Shown here: positions 26,247-35,732 of the stretch, piece by piece
Layout: each line of letters begins with the position of its first letter
How positions within the stretch are numbered: position 1 is the stretch's first letter
Source of the DNA: an uncultured Dehalococcoidia bacterium
GTDB taxonomy: Bacteria; Chloroflexota; Dehalococcoidia; Lucifugimonadales; Lucifugimonadaceae
Assembly (NCBI GenBank): GCA_958295935.1
Contig: OY282385.1
Span: 1,612,001-1,676,000, forward strand
Reading direction: 5' to 3'
Length of the DNA: 64,000 nucleotides
Translations under genes and position numbers: made by a program
Notes under the pieces: model-generated
The model's input: only the letters and a program-made list of their open reading frames with translations
Told to the model about the DNA's origin: nothing
Database searches by the model: none

Positions 26247-27647
26247 TCAAAGGGCCCGCACCGCCTTGCCCGTGGCCGGGTCCGCCACAACGGGCAGACG
26301 TGGATAGCGCCCCCTGAAGCAATCGTCAATCGACCAGAACTGCACGCGCGGAAAACGTTCTGAGCCAACCCTGATCTCCCCAGCCTCTGACGCAAGAGAT
26401 CGTGCCTCTCGTGAAGCCACCGGGTACAGCGTGATGAAAACCCCGCATGCAGCCCCCTCGTGATCCAGCACGTCCAGAAACTCCCTGAACTGACTCAACT
26501 GAAAACCATTGCCGCCTTTCACCTGCGCCAGAACAAGCCGCGATTCATGGCCGGTCGGAGCGGTCAGCATCAGCCCGCGCCCCTCGATACACCCCTCCCC
26601 GCGCTTCTGCTCGTTCGGAACCAGGCCCGGAATACGCGTAATCGCCCAAGACTCGAAGTCGAAAGGTTTTTCAGCCGCCAGCCGGCGAGCGCCCGAAGTA
26701 TCCTGCGGAATGCCAAAAACCTCCGCTTCGATCCCCATCGGCCGCAACCGCCTGTCTTGCACTATGTCGATGGCCGTGGCCGAAATATCCACACCGATCC
26801 ACCGACGACCGAGATTCTGAGCCGCTGCCAACGTTGTACCGCAACCACAAAAAGGGTCGAGTACCAAATCCCCTGCCTTGCTCGAAGCGCGTATGACCCG
26901 CTCCAGAAGCGCAAGAGGCTTCTGTGTCGGATAACCCAGCTTCTCCTGAGAGAAGCTCTTGATCATGATCGAATCCAGTATGTCCGCAGACGAACAGTTC
27001 CACGTATCCTCAACCGGTATCCCTTTCCCCGTAGGCTTCTTACCGTCTCGCCTCACGTAATCCTCCGCGTATGGTATGTATTCCTTGTTGAAGTACCGGC
27101 CCGCCTCATCGCTCCGCAAGTAGTACAGGATAGTATCGTGATTGCGAATCCATCCCTTTTTCTGTGATTTGAAACCCGAGATCCAACCGATGCGCCAGAT
27201 GATCTCACTGCGGAAATTCTTCGCCCCGAAAATCGCGTCCATCAGCAACTTCAGATAGTGGCTCGCAGTTGGGTCGCAATGCAGGTAGACGCTGCCTGTT
27301 GGCTTCAGCAGCCGGCGCATCTCAACCAGACGCTGCCCCATGTAACTCAGATACGCCAGCATCCCGCAAGGCCCCAGCAGCCTCCTAAGCGCTAGGATCG
27401 CGTCCCGAAGCGGATGAGAACCAGCATCTTCAATGTCGCGAACGCGCGCCGCAGAGGCCCTGTCCCATCGCCAGGTATCGACAAACCCCCGTACCTGCGC
27501 AGACACGCCATTCTCCGGGCCAAAGATGACGTTGTAGTCCGTATTCGAGTTGAAAGGCGGATCGAGGTAAATCAGGTCCACCGAAGAGTCCGGCCAACCC
27601 GCCATCCAATCGAGGCAATCGCCGTAATAGAGGGATTGATCTTTCAC
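26247..27647 (-). CDS. beta-class DNA methyltransferase with C-terminal Mrr-like nuclease domain
   Basis: A 466-residue protein. Residues 1-300 are an amino-methyltransferase with motif IV DPPF (29-32) before motif I DPFCGCGTT (264-272), the beta-class order, so it makes N6-methyladenine or N4-methylcytosine. Residues 325-450 form a second domain: KPFDFESWAITRIPG, IEGRG (Glu 355) and LAQVKGGNG (Gln 375, Lys 377), then GVFITL. From memory this resembles the Mrr-like 'GxDG...QVKGG' domain fused to some methylases; Glu replaces the usual Asp. It may be a single-chain restriction-modification enzyme or a methylase with a decayed nuclease. GC is lower and uneven (about 40% around 27120-27180), suggesting transfer. 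The 240 bases upstream hold nothing recognised. Confidence 0.85.
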   Translation of the reverse strand: MKDQSLYYGDCLDWMAGWPDSSVDLIYLDPPFNSNTDYNVIFGPENGVSAQVRGFVDTWRWDRASAARVRDIEDAGSHPLRDAILALRRLLGPCGMLAYLSYMGQRLVEMRRLLKPTGSVYLHCDPTASHYLKLLMDAIFGAKNFRSEIIWRIGWISGFKSQKKGWIRNHDTILYYLRSDEAGRYFNKEYIPYAEDYVRRDGKKPTGKGIPVEDTWNCSSADILDSIMIKSFSQEKLGYPTQKPLALLERVIRASSKAGDLVLDPFCGCGTTLAAAQNLGRRWIGVDISATAIDIVQDRRLRPMGIEAEVFGIPQDTSGARRLAAEKPFDFESWAITRIPGLVPNEQKRGEGCIEGRGLMLTAPTGHESRLVLAQVKGGNGFQLSQFREFLDVLDHEGAACGVFITLYPVASREARSLASEAGEIRVGSERFPRVQFWSIDDCFRGRYPRLPVVADPATGKAVRAL

Positions 27648-27889
27648 CTGAACGCCCCCTGCCTCGCCCTATCCGAAAAAGCGTCGACCGCCAATCGCCT
27701 CTACCGCCAAGGAGAACCTATCCGATCGCTTTGTCACACTGCATTGCTCTGTGCCGGTCATAGAGTGCTAGGACGACTCATTGGCCTCCCCAAGCATGTA
27801 CAACTGGCGTTCTTCAGCTACAACGCTCATAGGCATGTCGAGACTCAAGGCGCTCATGATGGCACATAGAAAACTGACCTCCCTCCTCG

Positions 27890-29281
27890 TCACACCCCCA
27901 CCGCCTCTTCCACCTCCGTAATCGCCTCATCCACAGCGTCGCAGAGACCGTCCACCTCGTCCGCAGTGATGATCAGCGGAGGCGCCAAAGGCAATATGAA
28001 CGAACCTACCCGTATCCAAACCCCACGGTCGGTTAGAGCCTGCGTCAACCGAGGACCCCAACCGACCTCCTCCCCAAAGTGCTCCTTGGTCTCCCGATCC
28101 TTCACGAACTCGATGCCTTGGATCAGCCCCACCCCTCGAACGTCGCCGATAGACGGGTGCCGCTCCTTCATCTCCTCCAAACGATCCGACATCTGAAGAC
28201 CGCGCCGCCGAGCGTTGCCCGGCAGATCCTCCCTCGCCATGATGTCCAGATTTGCAAGAGCCCCCGCCGCACCCGCAGGATGACCCGTATACGTGAACAT
28301 GTGCTTGAAGGTCTTGTCCGCACTACCCGAAAACACGTCCGACACCTCACCCGTCGCTATCGATCCACCCATCGGGAAATAGCCCGAAGTCACACCCTTC
28401 GCGAAACTCATGATGTCCGGCGTAACGCCCACCGTGTCCGAACCGAACCACGCGCCAGTCCGCCCAAAGCCCGTGATCACCTCGTCGAAGATCAACAACA
28501 CACCGTAACGGTCGCAGATCTCGCGTACCCGATCCCAGTAACCCGGACCGGGAACCACACCCCCGAAAGGCTGCGTCACAGGCTCCCCGATGACAGCCGA
28601 CACAGACTCTGGACTGTGGAAGAGAATCGCCTCTTCTATAGCCCTCGCGCACAAATCCGCACACTCCTCCGGCGTTCGGCCGCCCAACTCGCAGCGATAG
28701 GGATTGGGATTTGGAACGTGCACCGCGTGGGAAGGAACCGGCTGATACTCCTCGCGCGGCAAAAATGGGTGTGAACCAAGCCACATCGTCCCCAAGGTAC
28801 CCCCGTGGTAGGAACCCTTGCGGCTGATAACCTTGAAACGCCCTTTCGACCCAGTACGATTGTGATACGCCTGCGCCATCTTGATTGAGGTCTCGTTCGA
28901 CTCAGAACCCCCGCTTGTGAAGAAAGTGCGGGTAAGCCCGCCCGGAGTGATCTGCGCCAACTTCGCCGCCAAACGAACCGTCGAAGACGTCGACGCAGCG
29001 TAGATATGCATGCTCACACGGCCAAGCTGCTCACGGATCGCATCCGCGATCTCGTCCCGCCCGTGCCCCGCATTCCGAAAGTACATCCCGGAAATGCCGT
29101 CCACGTAACGCCCCCCACTCGCATCGCGAACGTAGATGCCGTCCGAGTCGGTTACGATCATCGGACCGCCCTCCTCGGCGAGCTGCGCGGCATTGCGAGT
29201 CCCCACGAAGAGATGGTCGATTGCAGCCTGCTGAAGACCCGCCAGATCATCCGGCGAGGGAATGCTCCTGTCTCCTGTCAT
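27890..29281 (-). CDS. class III (omega-amino acid) aminotransferase
   Basis: A 463-residue fold-type I PLP enzyme: YVDGISGMYFRNAGHG near 58, FFTSGGSESNETSIKMA near 120, SYHGGTLGTMWLGSHPF near 158, IFDEVITGFGRTG near 263 (the PLP-pyridine Asp) and the Schiff-base lysine in SFAKGVTSGY near 293. Such enzymes transaminate omega-amino acids, amines or taurine, usually with pyruvate or 2-oxoglutarate. The substrate is undetermined. It is divergent from a gamma-glutamyltransferase-like gene, which would fit use of released amino compounds. Confidence 0.92.
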   Translation of the reverse strand: MTGDRSIPSPDDLAGLQQAAIDHLFVGTRNAAQLAEEGGPMIVTDSDGIYVRDASGGRYVDGISGMYFRNAGHGRDEIADAIREQLGRVSMHIYAASTSSTVRLAAKLAQITPGGLTRTFFTSGGSESNETSIKMAQAYHNRTGSKGRFKVISRKGSYHGGTLGTMWLGSHPFLPREEYQPVPSHAVHVPNPNPYRCELGGRTPEECADLCARAIEEAILFHSPESVSAVIGEPVTQPFGGVVPGPGYWDRVREICDRYGVLLIFDEVITGFGRTGAWFGSDTVGVTPDIMSFAKGVTSGYFPMGGSIATGEVSDVFSGSADKTFKHMFTYTGHPAGAAGALANLDIMAREDLPGNARRRGLQMSDRLEEMKERHPSIGDVRGVGLIQGIEFVKDRETKEHFGEEVGWGPRLTQALTDRGVWIRVGSFILPLAPPLIITADEVDGLCDAVDEAITEVEEAVGV

Positions 29282-29604
29282 TGTTTCCCTACTTGCTTGT
29301 CGCCTGCACGTGCAGACCTCAGAAGAATCGCTCCAACCTCAACGAGCAGAACCAGCCGCGAATCCATACAACCGAAGCGTCCTGCATACTCGCGCTCCTG
29401 TCGAGCACAAAGGCTCGCCGAAGTATAGCCCGCCGTACCGCTACAATTGGCCCTCGGTCAGCCCCAAGACCCGCCTGGAGAAAAACTTGGGCCAAAACCC
29501 CCAACGCGCCGCATGGAATGGGACGCACAGGACATAGCGCCTGCTCCCTTGGAACCGGTAACCGCAGAAGACGACGGAGCCGGCCTGCAAATACCCGCTG
29601 CGCC
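29282..29604. other. Intergenic region between aminotransferase and GGT-like genes
   Basis: About 323 bases between divergent starts. The GGT-like reading frame stays open back to 29221, but that part is Arg/Thr/Ser-rich, unlike the family, and overlaps the aminotransferase gene, so I treat it as non-coding. No clear promoter pair or RNA gene. Confidence 0.35.
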
Positions 29605-31368
29605 ATGACCTCCGAGAGGTATGCAAGTACAAAGCCCATGAAAGATAACGGATCGACGAAACACGCAGTCGCAAGCGGACACAGCCTCGCCACAAAGGCC
29701 GGATTCCGCATCCTCCAGCAGAACGGCAACGCCGTCGACGCCGGAGTTGCCGCCGGCATAGCCCTGAACGTCGTACTGCCCGCCAGTACCAGTTTCGGAG
29801 GCGTGGCCCCAATACTCATCTATAGCAAAGCCGAAGATCGCGTTTTCAGCATCAGCGGACTGGGACGCTGGCCCGCTCAGGCATCCATTGAGTACTTCCT
29901 TGAACAGAAAAACGGAAAGATGGAACCCGGAGTCGAACGCTGCGTCGTGCCCGCAGCAGCCGACGCATGGATGACCGCACTCGCCAGACACGGAACCATG
30001 ACCTTCGAGCAGGTCGTCGCACCCGCCCTGGAACTCGCGCAAAACGGCTTCATCGTAGATACAGTCTTGGCAGGAAACCTCGCCCAATGCGCCCAATACC
30101 TGCGCCAGTGGCCCACCTCAGGAGCCATATACGCCCCCCGGGGAACACCGCTGCGGCAGGGAGAACGCCTGGTAAATACAGACTTGGCGAAAACCTTCCA
30201 AAGACTTATAAAGGCCGAAAGACAGAACGCGCACCTCGGCAGGGAACAGGCAATCGCAGCAGCCAGAGCCCTCTTTTACGAAGGACCCATCGCCCAGGAA
30301 CTCGTAGCCTTTGTTCGACAACAAGGCGGATTCCTCTCAATTGAAGACATGGCGGCCTTCCGCGTAGGCAACGAGCCCCCGGTCTCCGGATCATTCAACC
30401 AGTATCAGGTCTTCGCAAACGGACCTTGGTGCCAGGGCCCCGTATTCCCTCAAACCCTGCAGATGCTGGCACACGATGACCTCGCAAGCCTCGGACACAA
30501 CTCCGCAGACTACCTGCACCTGCTCGCAGAAACCCTGAAACTGGCATTCGCAGACCGCGACGCCTTCTACGGAGACCCTGACCGCGTGGACGTGCCCATC
30601 GAGGGACTGCTGGATCCCAAATACGCAGCCCAAAGGCGGAAAGAAGCCCGCGCCAACCGCGCATCCCCGGCCATGCCACCCCCCGGAAATCCGTGGTCTT
30701 ACGAAGGCCGACGCCCCCCGACCGAATACGCATATCAACCTCCCCCGCCCGTACCAGGCTCCGCCGAACCGGACACCTCATACGCATGCGCAGTCGACCG
30801 ATTTGGAAATATGTTCTCAGCCACCCCGTCCGACACGCTTTCCATGGCCCCCGTAGCCCCAGGACTCGGTTTCACACCCTCCGGGCGAGGCACCCAGTCC
30901 TGGCTCGACCCGCGCCACCCATCGGCGCTAGCGCCCGGCAAGCGGCCCAGGCTCACACCCAACGCCCTCCTCGCATTTAGGGACGGCCGACCATGGATGC
31001 CGTTCGGCACGCCGGGCGGTGACGCACAATGCCAGGCCGCGCTGCAGTACTTCCTAAACGTCACCGTATTCGGCATGACACCGCAGCAGGCCATCGAGGC
31101 GCCCCGATTCCTTACCTGGAGCTTCCCAAACTCCTTCTGGCCGCACTCGTACGAGCCCGGAAGACTCGATCTCGAAGCGCGTATACCCAAAGAAGTACGA
31201 AACAGCCTCGCAGAGCGCGGACACTCTGTACGCGAAACGGACGAATACAGTCGGGCCATGGGTGACGTGTGCGCCATCGCAGTGGACAACGCCGCAGGGA
31301 CCCTACAGGCCGGAGCCGACGTCAGGGCCGCCGCTCACGCAATGACCGGCGCCCCCGCCCGCACGTAA
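29605..31368 (+). CDS. gamma-glutamyltransferase-like Ntn hydrolase
   Basis: A 587-residue member of the GGT family: HAVASGHSLATKAGFRILQ, then NGNAVDAGVAAG near 55, TSFGGVAPILIY near 75, and the self-processing site EPDTSYACAVD, where Thr 391 would become the N-terminal nucleophile of the small subunit. The small subunit keeps GNMFSATPSD and PFGTPGGDAQCQ near 470. These enzymes hydrolyse or transfer gamma-glutamyl groups; several relatives are cephalosporin-acylase-like or act on other amides. No signal peptide is obvious from the ATG at 29605, so it may be cytoplasmic. ATG 29638 is an alternative start. Confidence 0.85.
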   Translation: MTSERYASTKPMKDNGSTKHAVASGHSLATKAGFRILQQNGNAVDAGVAAGIALNVVLPASTSFGGVAPILIYSKAEDRVFSISGLGRWPAQASIEYFLEQKNGKMEPGVERCVVPAAADAWMTALARHGTMTFEQVVAPALELAQNGFIVDTVLAGNLAQCAQYLRQWPTSGAIYAPRGTPLRQGERLVNTDLAKTFQRLIKAERQNAHLGREQAIAAARALFYEGPIAQELVAFVRQQGGFLSIEDMAAFRVGNEPPVSGSFNQYQVFANGPWCQGPVFPQTLQMLAHDDLASLGHNSADYLHLLAETLKLAFADRDAFYGDPDRVDVPIEGLLDPKYAAQRRKEARANRASPAMPPPGNPWSYEGRRPPTEYAYQPPPPVPGSAEPDTSYACAVDRFGNMFSATPSDTLSMAPVAPGLGFTPSGRGTQSWLDPRHPSALAPGKRPRLTPNALLAFRDGRPWMPFGTPGGDAQCQAALQYFLNVTVFGMTPQQAIEAPRFLTWSFPNSFWPHSYEPGRLDLEARIPKEVRNSLAERGHSVRETDEYSRAMGDVCAIAVDNAAGTLQAGADVRAAAHAMTGAPART

Positions 31369-31418
31369 CCCCGGCCGCCCCCGCTATCCCCACCGCCTCT
31401 AAGGGACAGGGCAGCGCG

Positions 31419-31742
31419 ATGGCGAGGATGAACGCCCAGCCATCAACCGCCGCCGCCGACTCGCCAACTTCAGTGCATCCCCATCCCACCGAACCGAACG
31501 ACCCGCGCCGAGAAAGAAGACGCGCCCTCAAAATCGGCGCCCTCGCAGGCGGATTGATAGGCTCCCTCTTCTTTGGCGGATACGTGGCCGCCTCTATGTG
31601 GATATGTGCAGATGCCAGAGGATGCTCCTACCAATGGGCGCACTTCATTGTGGTACCCGCAATCGGCATACCCGCCAGCATCCTGCTGGGAGCCGCCGCC
31701 GCGCTTGCACTAAGGCGATTCTATGAATTGACCCGCGTATAA
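31419..31742 (+). CDS. small membrane protein, unknown function
   Basis: A 107-residue protein: a Pro/Ser/Thr-rich N-terminus, a basic stretch (RRERRRALK), then two membrane helices (about 45-65 and 78-98) joined by a loop with two Cys (ICADARGC) that could form a disulfide. It starts 50 bases after the GGT-like gene, with AGGG/CAGGG upstream, so it may be co-transcribed. No family recognised. Confidence 0.6.
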   Translation: MARMNAQPSTAAADSPTSVHPHPTEPNDPRRERRRALKIGALAGGLIGSLFFGGYVAASMWICADARGCSYQWAHFIVVPAIGIPASILLGAAAALALRRFYELTRV

Positions 31743-31915
31743 CCCCCAAGGCGAAACGCGCCCACAACCGGTCTCGCCCCCGTCTCCATCACTTCCCCCT
31801 ATCTCGTTATGACGCCGCACGCCACACGGTCGCCAGCCCCCCCCGCTTCCGCTTTATCGAGAAGTGCATCCACCCATTCGGGCCCCGCGCCAACCAACTC
31901 CTACTCGGCAGCGTC

Positions 31916-34636
31916 CTACTCACCAAAGCGGCGATTGGCAATCGACGGCTCCTCCGATAGGGATCGGCGGATACTCGACGCCCATTCAGGGTCCAGCCCC
32001 AGCGCTTCCGTTACCGCATCGTCGATCCGCTTGCGTACCGGATCATCGTTCATGCGAGGCAGCGGGAGAAGCGTCTCGCCTTGCAGCCACTGAAAGTTTG
32101 AGGCCATGAAGTCTCGCGCCTGATCCCCCAACGCCGCAAAGTCCGGTACCGGCAGCGAGCGCAACGCGTCCATGGAGAACGTGGGACGGGACAGAACGTT
32201 GTGACCGCGGCCTCCCAGCATGGACAGAACCCCCACTGAAGAGTTGAGATACAGACAGAGCGCCTGCTCGTTGAGCGGATCCGTCTCTTTGGGCCGACAG
32301 GGAACCCAGATAGAGCCAAGGGCCGGTTCTTCGAGGAATACAGACGCCGCACGGGTCGTGTTGAGGCGAAGGCGGGCCGGCAGGAACAGCCGTCCTCGTT
32401 GGCTCCAATAGTTGTCCGCAACCTGGCCCCGTCCACTCTTTGGCTCGATGTAGGAGTCAGTTTGAGCGAGCATCGTCTGCGTCACCTCCGTCTTGTGATG
32501 CCACAGAGCGCGCCATCCCGATGACGTCGGCATGTCGGAGCGTACGTAAGCCCCGCGAATTGCTTGACCGGCAGGCCCCACGTCCGCCATCTTTTCGAGC
32601 GGCAGCGCAGGGAAGAGGCCGCCGGCTCCCGTGCGCGTCGAGTCTGCGATTCGGTTGAAAGCGTCGACGAGGGATGGCGCAAGGAAGTTGACGGAGTTCC
32701 AGTCGCCCCGCTCGATCCGCTCTGGCGGAACCGTCTGCACCGTGAATCGCCCCGACCGACGCTCGTCGATACGTGCGGCGACGTCCAGAGACTTCACCGG
32801 AGTGTCCGGGTTCTCAGCAAGGTTGACTATCCGCGTCGGCGGTTTCGATCCTTCACCGTTCCACCGGCGGCATATGAGCAACGCTTCGCTTATGCTGGTG
32901 TTCTCCGAGAAGTAGATGCGCCCGGGGTCGTGCGAACTGACGATCGTGTCCACGTGGAAATTCTGGGAGAGGTACCTGCGCGTCTCCAGCGCCGCAGGAT
33001 TCGTCGCCATCACGGTCGGCAACACCACCGCGAATATGGCCTTGTCACTGCGAGCCATCCTCTCGCCCAGCACCAGGAACGAGTTCGCCGACCCGGACAA
33101 CCGAGCCGCCCTCTGATAGAGCTGGCCCGCCAGCAACCCCTTTTCCCGATCCTTTATCGCCTTCTCCTCAGCCCGGCTGAACTGATCGTGCCGCAGACTG
33201 TCGCGGGTGAACGGCGGGTTCATGATCACCAAATCCATCGGCGGAGGCGGATCCGCATCATGATCGTGCTCCACCTGCTGCGCCGTTGCAGGCCATGAGG
33301 CCAGACGAGGCTGACCGCAAAGAAACTCCAGAGAGCCCAGGTAGGGCGTACCTCCGTAGACCCCCAGCAGCGTCCGGTGGATGTTCATCCGGCTGAACTG
33401 CGTCGTGGGCGACAACATCCCGATCGTGCTGGCGGCCATGTGAGTAGCCGTCAGGTTTACGTCATAGCCCCATAGCACGTCCTCCACCAGCAGCAGGGCG
33501 AGTATCTCGTCATCCGCCGAGTCAACCGCCCCCGCCTCATGCCGCAGATCGCGTATGCGCTCAGCAGCGGCCATGAGCAGCGTGCCGGTTCCGCACGCCG
33601 GATCGGCAATGCGCAGCCGTCCAACCGCCTCCGGGTCGGCCCAATCTGCGTCAGCCCGCCGCAGCGCCAGCGATGCGAGGAGAGTCGCGGCCGCAGTGGA
33701 CGTGTAGAAGGAACCGTCGTAGCGCGCAGTGTCCAGCACTCGGTGGAAGATTCTGCCCAGCAGGTCGTGCCGCAGGCCCGCCACCATCTCGGAGATGTTC
33801 GCCGTCACCTGAGCGAGGATGCGCACCGCCCGGCTGCTGTCCGGGTGCGAGGGCAACGCGGACAGGGCAGCGCGCGCCGTCTCGAAGACCGGGCGGTAAT
33901 CCACCGCCAGAATCGCGCGCCAAGCCTCGCTGTGCGCCTGAATGGTGGCCCCCTCCCGTTCCGCACAATCTGCCGGAGACGCCGGCGGCCATGGGCCGTC
34001 ATATCCCGGCGGAGAGCTCTCAGGCAGGTGGTTCTGCACCCTGTGGTGGAAGAGCATCGCCGTCGCGATGACCAACATGCCGCGCTTCGCCGCCGTGTAG
34101 TAGCCGTTCTGTCCCGCCGCCTGTCTGTTTTTCGGCAGATCGAGGTCGCGGGCCAACGCCATGCGCGTCGGCGTATCCAGACCCTGCACCACCGAGTCGA
34201 GAGTGTCCGACAGGATCTGCGCCGCTATGTCCGCCCCGCTGAGCGAGTTCGGCGCCTGCCTCACCGCGTGCGCCAGGTGGGAGACTCCGCCCGTGGACCA
34301 GGCCCCGGCTGATTCGCCGGCCTTCACCCGCACGGTCCAGGTCAGGGTCGAGTCCTCGAGGCTCTGCGTAGTCGCGCCCTCCGGGTAGCAGACCGCGAAC
34401 ACCACGGCGGTCAGACCCTGCCGCAGTCTGGCGTCCGCGTCCCTTATGGCCTGCTGCTTCTTGTCGAATCCGGTTTCCGCTTCGAGCACGACGCGCAGCC
34501 CGTCGATATTTGCCGTCACGTCTATGCGCCTCGCGCCCGCGCGGCGTTCAGGGCTAGACGGCGCCCCGTGAAGCGTCAACAGGCGCGCCAACTCGCCGTT
34601 CAGCAATTCTTCCTGATCGTGGCGTCTGCGTCTCAT
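31916..34636 (-). CDS. large N6-adenine DNA methyltransferase, possible single-chain (type IIG-like) R-M enzyme
   Basis: A 906-residue protein. The gamma-class order is clear: motif I DPACGTG at 345-351 and motif IV NPPF at 473-476, which modifies adenine-N6. Residues 35-65 contain a possible PD-(D/E)xK-like core (RRIDV, VVLEAETG, KK), so the N-terminus may be a nuclease. The region after 600, with LPVPDF and conserved helices near the end, resembles target-recognition parts of type I/IIG enzymes. No separate hsdR or hsdS gene is adjacent. The start is ATG 34636: a TACAAT at 34643-34648 (read on the minus strand) leaves only six bases before it and no Shine-Dalgarno, so the mRNA may be leaderless. 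Divergent from vapBC. Confidence 0.8.
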   Translation of the reverse strand: MRRRRHDQEELLNGELARLLTLHGAPSSPERRAGARRIDVTANIDGLRVVLEAETGFDKKQQAIRDADARLRQGLTAVVFAVCYPEGATTQSLEDSTLTWTVRVKAGESAGAWSTGGVSHLAHAVRQAPNSLSGADIAAQILSDTLDSVVQGLDTPTRMALARDLDLPKNRQAAGQNGYYTAAKRGMLVIATAMLFHHRVQNHLPESSPPGYDGPWPPASPADCAEREGATIQAHSEAWRAILAVDYRPVFETARAALSALPSHPDSSRAVRILAQVTANISEMVAGLRHDLLGRIFHRVLDTARYDGSFYTSTAAATLLASLALRRADADWADPEAVGRLRIADPACGTGTLLMAAAERIRDLRHEAGAVDSADDEILALLLVEDVLWGYDVNLTATHMAASTIGMLSPTTQFSRMNIHRTLLGVYGGTPYLGSLEFLCGQPRLASWPATAQQVEHDHDADPPPPMDLVIMNPPFTRDSLRHDQFSRAEEKAIKDREKGLLAGQLYQRAARLSGSANSFLVLGERMARSDKAIFAVVLPTVMATNPAALETRRYLSQNFHVDTIVSSHDPGRIYFSENTSISEALLICRRWNGEGSKPPTRIVNLAENPDTPVKSLDVAARIDERRSGRFTVQTVPPERIERGDWNSVNFLAPSLVDAFNRIADSTRTGAGGLFPALPLEKMADVGPAGQAIRGAYVRSDMPTSSGWRALWHHKTEVTQTMLAQTDSYIEPKSGRGQVADNYWSQRGRLFLPARLRLNTTRAASVFLEEPALGSIWVPCRPKETDPLNEQALCLYLNSSVGVLSMLGGRGHNVLSRPTFSMDALRSLPVPDFAALGDQARDFMASNFQWLQGETLLPLPRMNDDPVRKRIDDAVTEALGLDPEWASSIRRSLSEEPSIANRRFGE

Positions 34637-34642
34637 CAGGCG

Positions 34643-34648
34643 ATTGTA
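34643..34648 (-). promoter_or_regulatory. -10 element of the large methyltransferase gene
   Basis: TACAAT on the minus strand ends six bases before the ATG. The predicted transcription start coincides with the A of the start codon. The -35 region (GTTCAC, 16 bases upstream) is poor, so this rests mainly on the -10 match. Confidence 0.4.
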
Positions 34649-34735
34649 CCCAATGCCCCGCCGGGTGAACGTGGAGGTGGAACCGCCCCGTCTACGTCCG
34701 CCAATCACCTTCACGCCGTCCGCGCCCACAGCGCC

Positions 34736-34767
34736 TTGACATCAGCACCATTTAGCATCATGATGTC
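34736..34767 (+). promoter_or_regulatory. vapBC promoter with palindromic operator
   Basis: TTGACA at 34736-34741 and CATGAT at 34759-34764 are 17 bases apart. Two nested palindromes overlap them: GACATCA (34738-34744) with TGATGTC (34761-34767), and the perfect CATCATGATG (34756-34765). This fits autorepression by the VapB-VapC complex. The predicted start of transcription falls on the vapB ATG at 34771, and no Shine-Dalgarno is present, so vapB may be leaderless. Confidence 0.6.
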
Positions 34768-34770
34768 TAT

Positions 34771-35031
34771 ATGAGAACCACGCTCACGTTGGACGATGAC
34801 CTCGCCCTCTCCCTGAAAGAGCAGGCGCGCCTGCTGGACAAGCCTTTCAAGCAGGTGGTGAACGACACCCTGCGGAGGGGAATGTCGCAGGTTGTAAGAG
34901 AGACCCCGGCGCCTGGGTACCGGGTCGTGCCTAATCGCAGCGGACTCGCTAAGGGCATCGATCCAATGAAACTCAATCAGCTCGTCGACCAGCTTGAGGC
35001 AGACAACTTCGCAGGACGCGGCACAGAGTGA
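34771..35031 (+). CDS. vapB: VapB-type antitoxin (ribbon-helix-helix)
   Basis: An 86-residue protein starting MRTTLTLDDDLALSLKEQA, a ribbon-helix-helix start in which the first strand reads DNA. The C-terminal half (NRSGLAKGIDPMKLNQLVDQL) would wrap the toxin. It overlaps vapC by four bases (GTGA, 35028-35031), the classic order of antitoxin then toxin with coupled translation. A palindromic promoter lies directly upstream. Confidence 0.88.
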   Translation: MRTTLTLDDDLALSLKEQARLLDKPFKQVVNDTLRRGMSQVVRETPAPGYRVVPNRSGLAKGIDPMKLNQLVDQLEADNFAGRGTE

Positions 35032-35453
35032 TAGTGCCAGACCTAAACCTGCTGATCTACGCCCACAACGACGGAGCCCCATACCACCACTCCGCCAAAC
35101 GATGGTGGGAACAACTACTCAACGGCGCGGAGAGAGTAGGCGTCCCGTGGGTCGTATCCACCGGCTTCGTAAGACTGATCACTCACCCAAAGGTACTCAT
35201 CAGCCCCGCAGAACCCGCAAAGGCGGTTGACTACGTGCGAGAATGGTTCCAACTCCCACACGTCACCCCGCTCAACCCAGGCGCTGAACACCTCATTCAC
35301 TTCCGACGCTGCCTCAACGCCGCAGGCGTCGGCGCAAACCTCGTCACCGACTCACACGTCGCAGCCATCGCAATGGAGTACCAGGCTGAGGTCCACTCCA
35401 ACGACACAGACTTCAGCCGATTCCCCGGACTCCGATGGCGGAATCCCCTCTGA
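35028..35453 (+). CDS. vapC: VapC-type PIN-domain toxin ribonuclease
   Basis: A 141-residue PIN domain: first acidic residue in VPDLNLLIYAHN (Asp 5), a mid-protein VVSTGFVRLITHP, and the C-terminal acidic cluster LVTDSHVAAIA and NDTDFSRFPGLRW. PIN toxins cut RNA, often initiator tRNA or rRNA, with Mg2+ held by these Asp residues. All expected acidic positions are present, so it should be active. The start GTG overlaps the vapB stop. In 35454-35732 after it, no gene or terminator is evident. Confidence 0.9.
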   Translation: MIVPDLNLLIYAHNDGAPYHHSAKRWWEQLLNGAERVGVPWVVSTGFVRLITHPKVLISPAEPAKAVDYVREWFQLPHVTPLNPGAEHLIHFRRCLNAAGVGANLVTDSHVAAIAMEYQAEVHSNDTDFSRFPGLRWRNPL

Positions 35454-35732
35454 TTACACTTCGCAAGCGCACGGGAACAAAGGCACGATCCCTGAAATAG
35501 AGAAATGGAGCCGCGCCCGCGCAGGCCCAAACCCGGTCTCTGATCCAACAACCCGCCCTGACGCTCGCTGCCAACGCCGCCTGCAAGCGGTTGTCGTAAA
35601 AATGCCCCGCCGCTAAGGTACATTTGAAAATCGCAGGTTGTCATACCCCCGCTGAGTTGAAACCGACCAGAATCCCCTGCCGCGCAGCAACGACCGATTG
35701 ACGCCTCCCCATAACCGAGGCGAGGTATCCAA

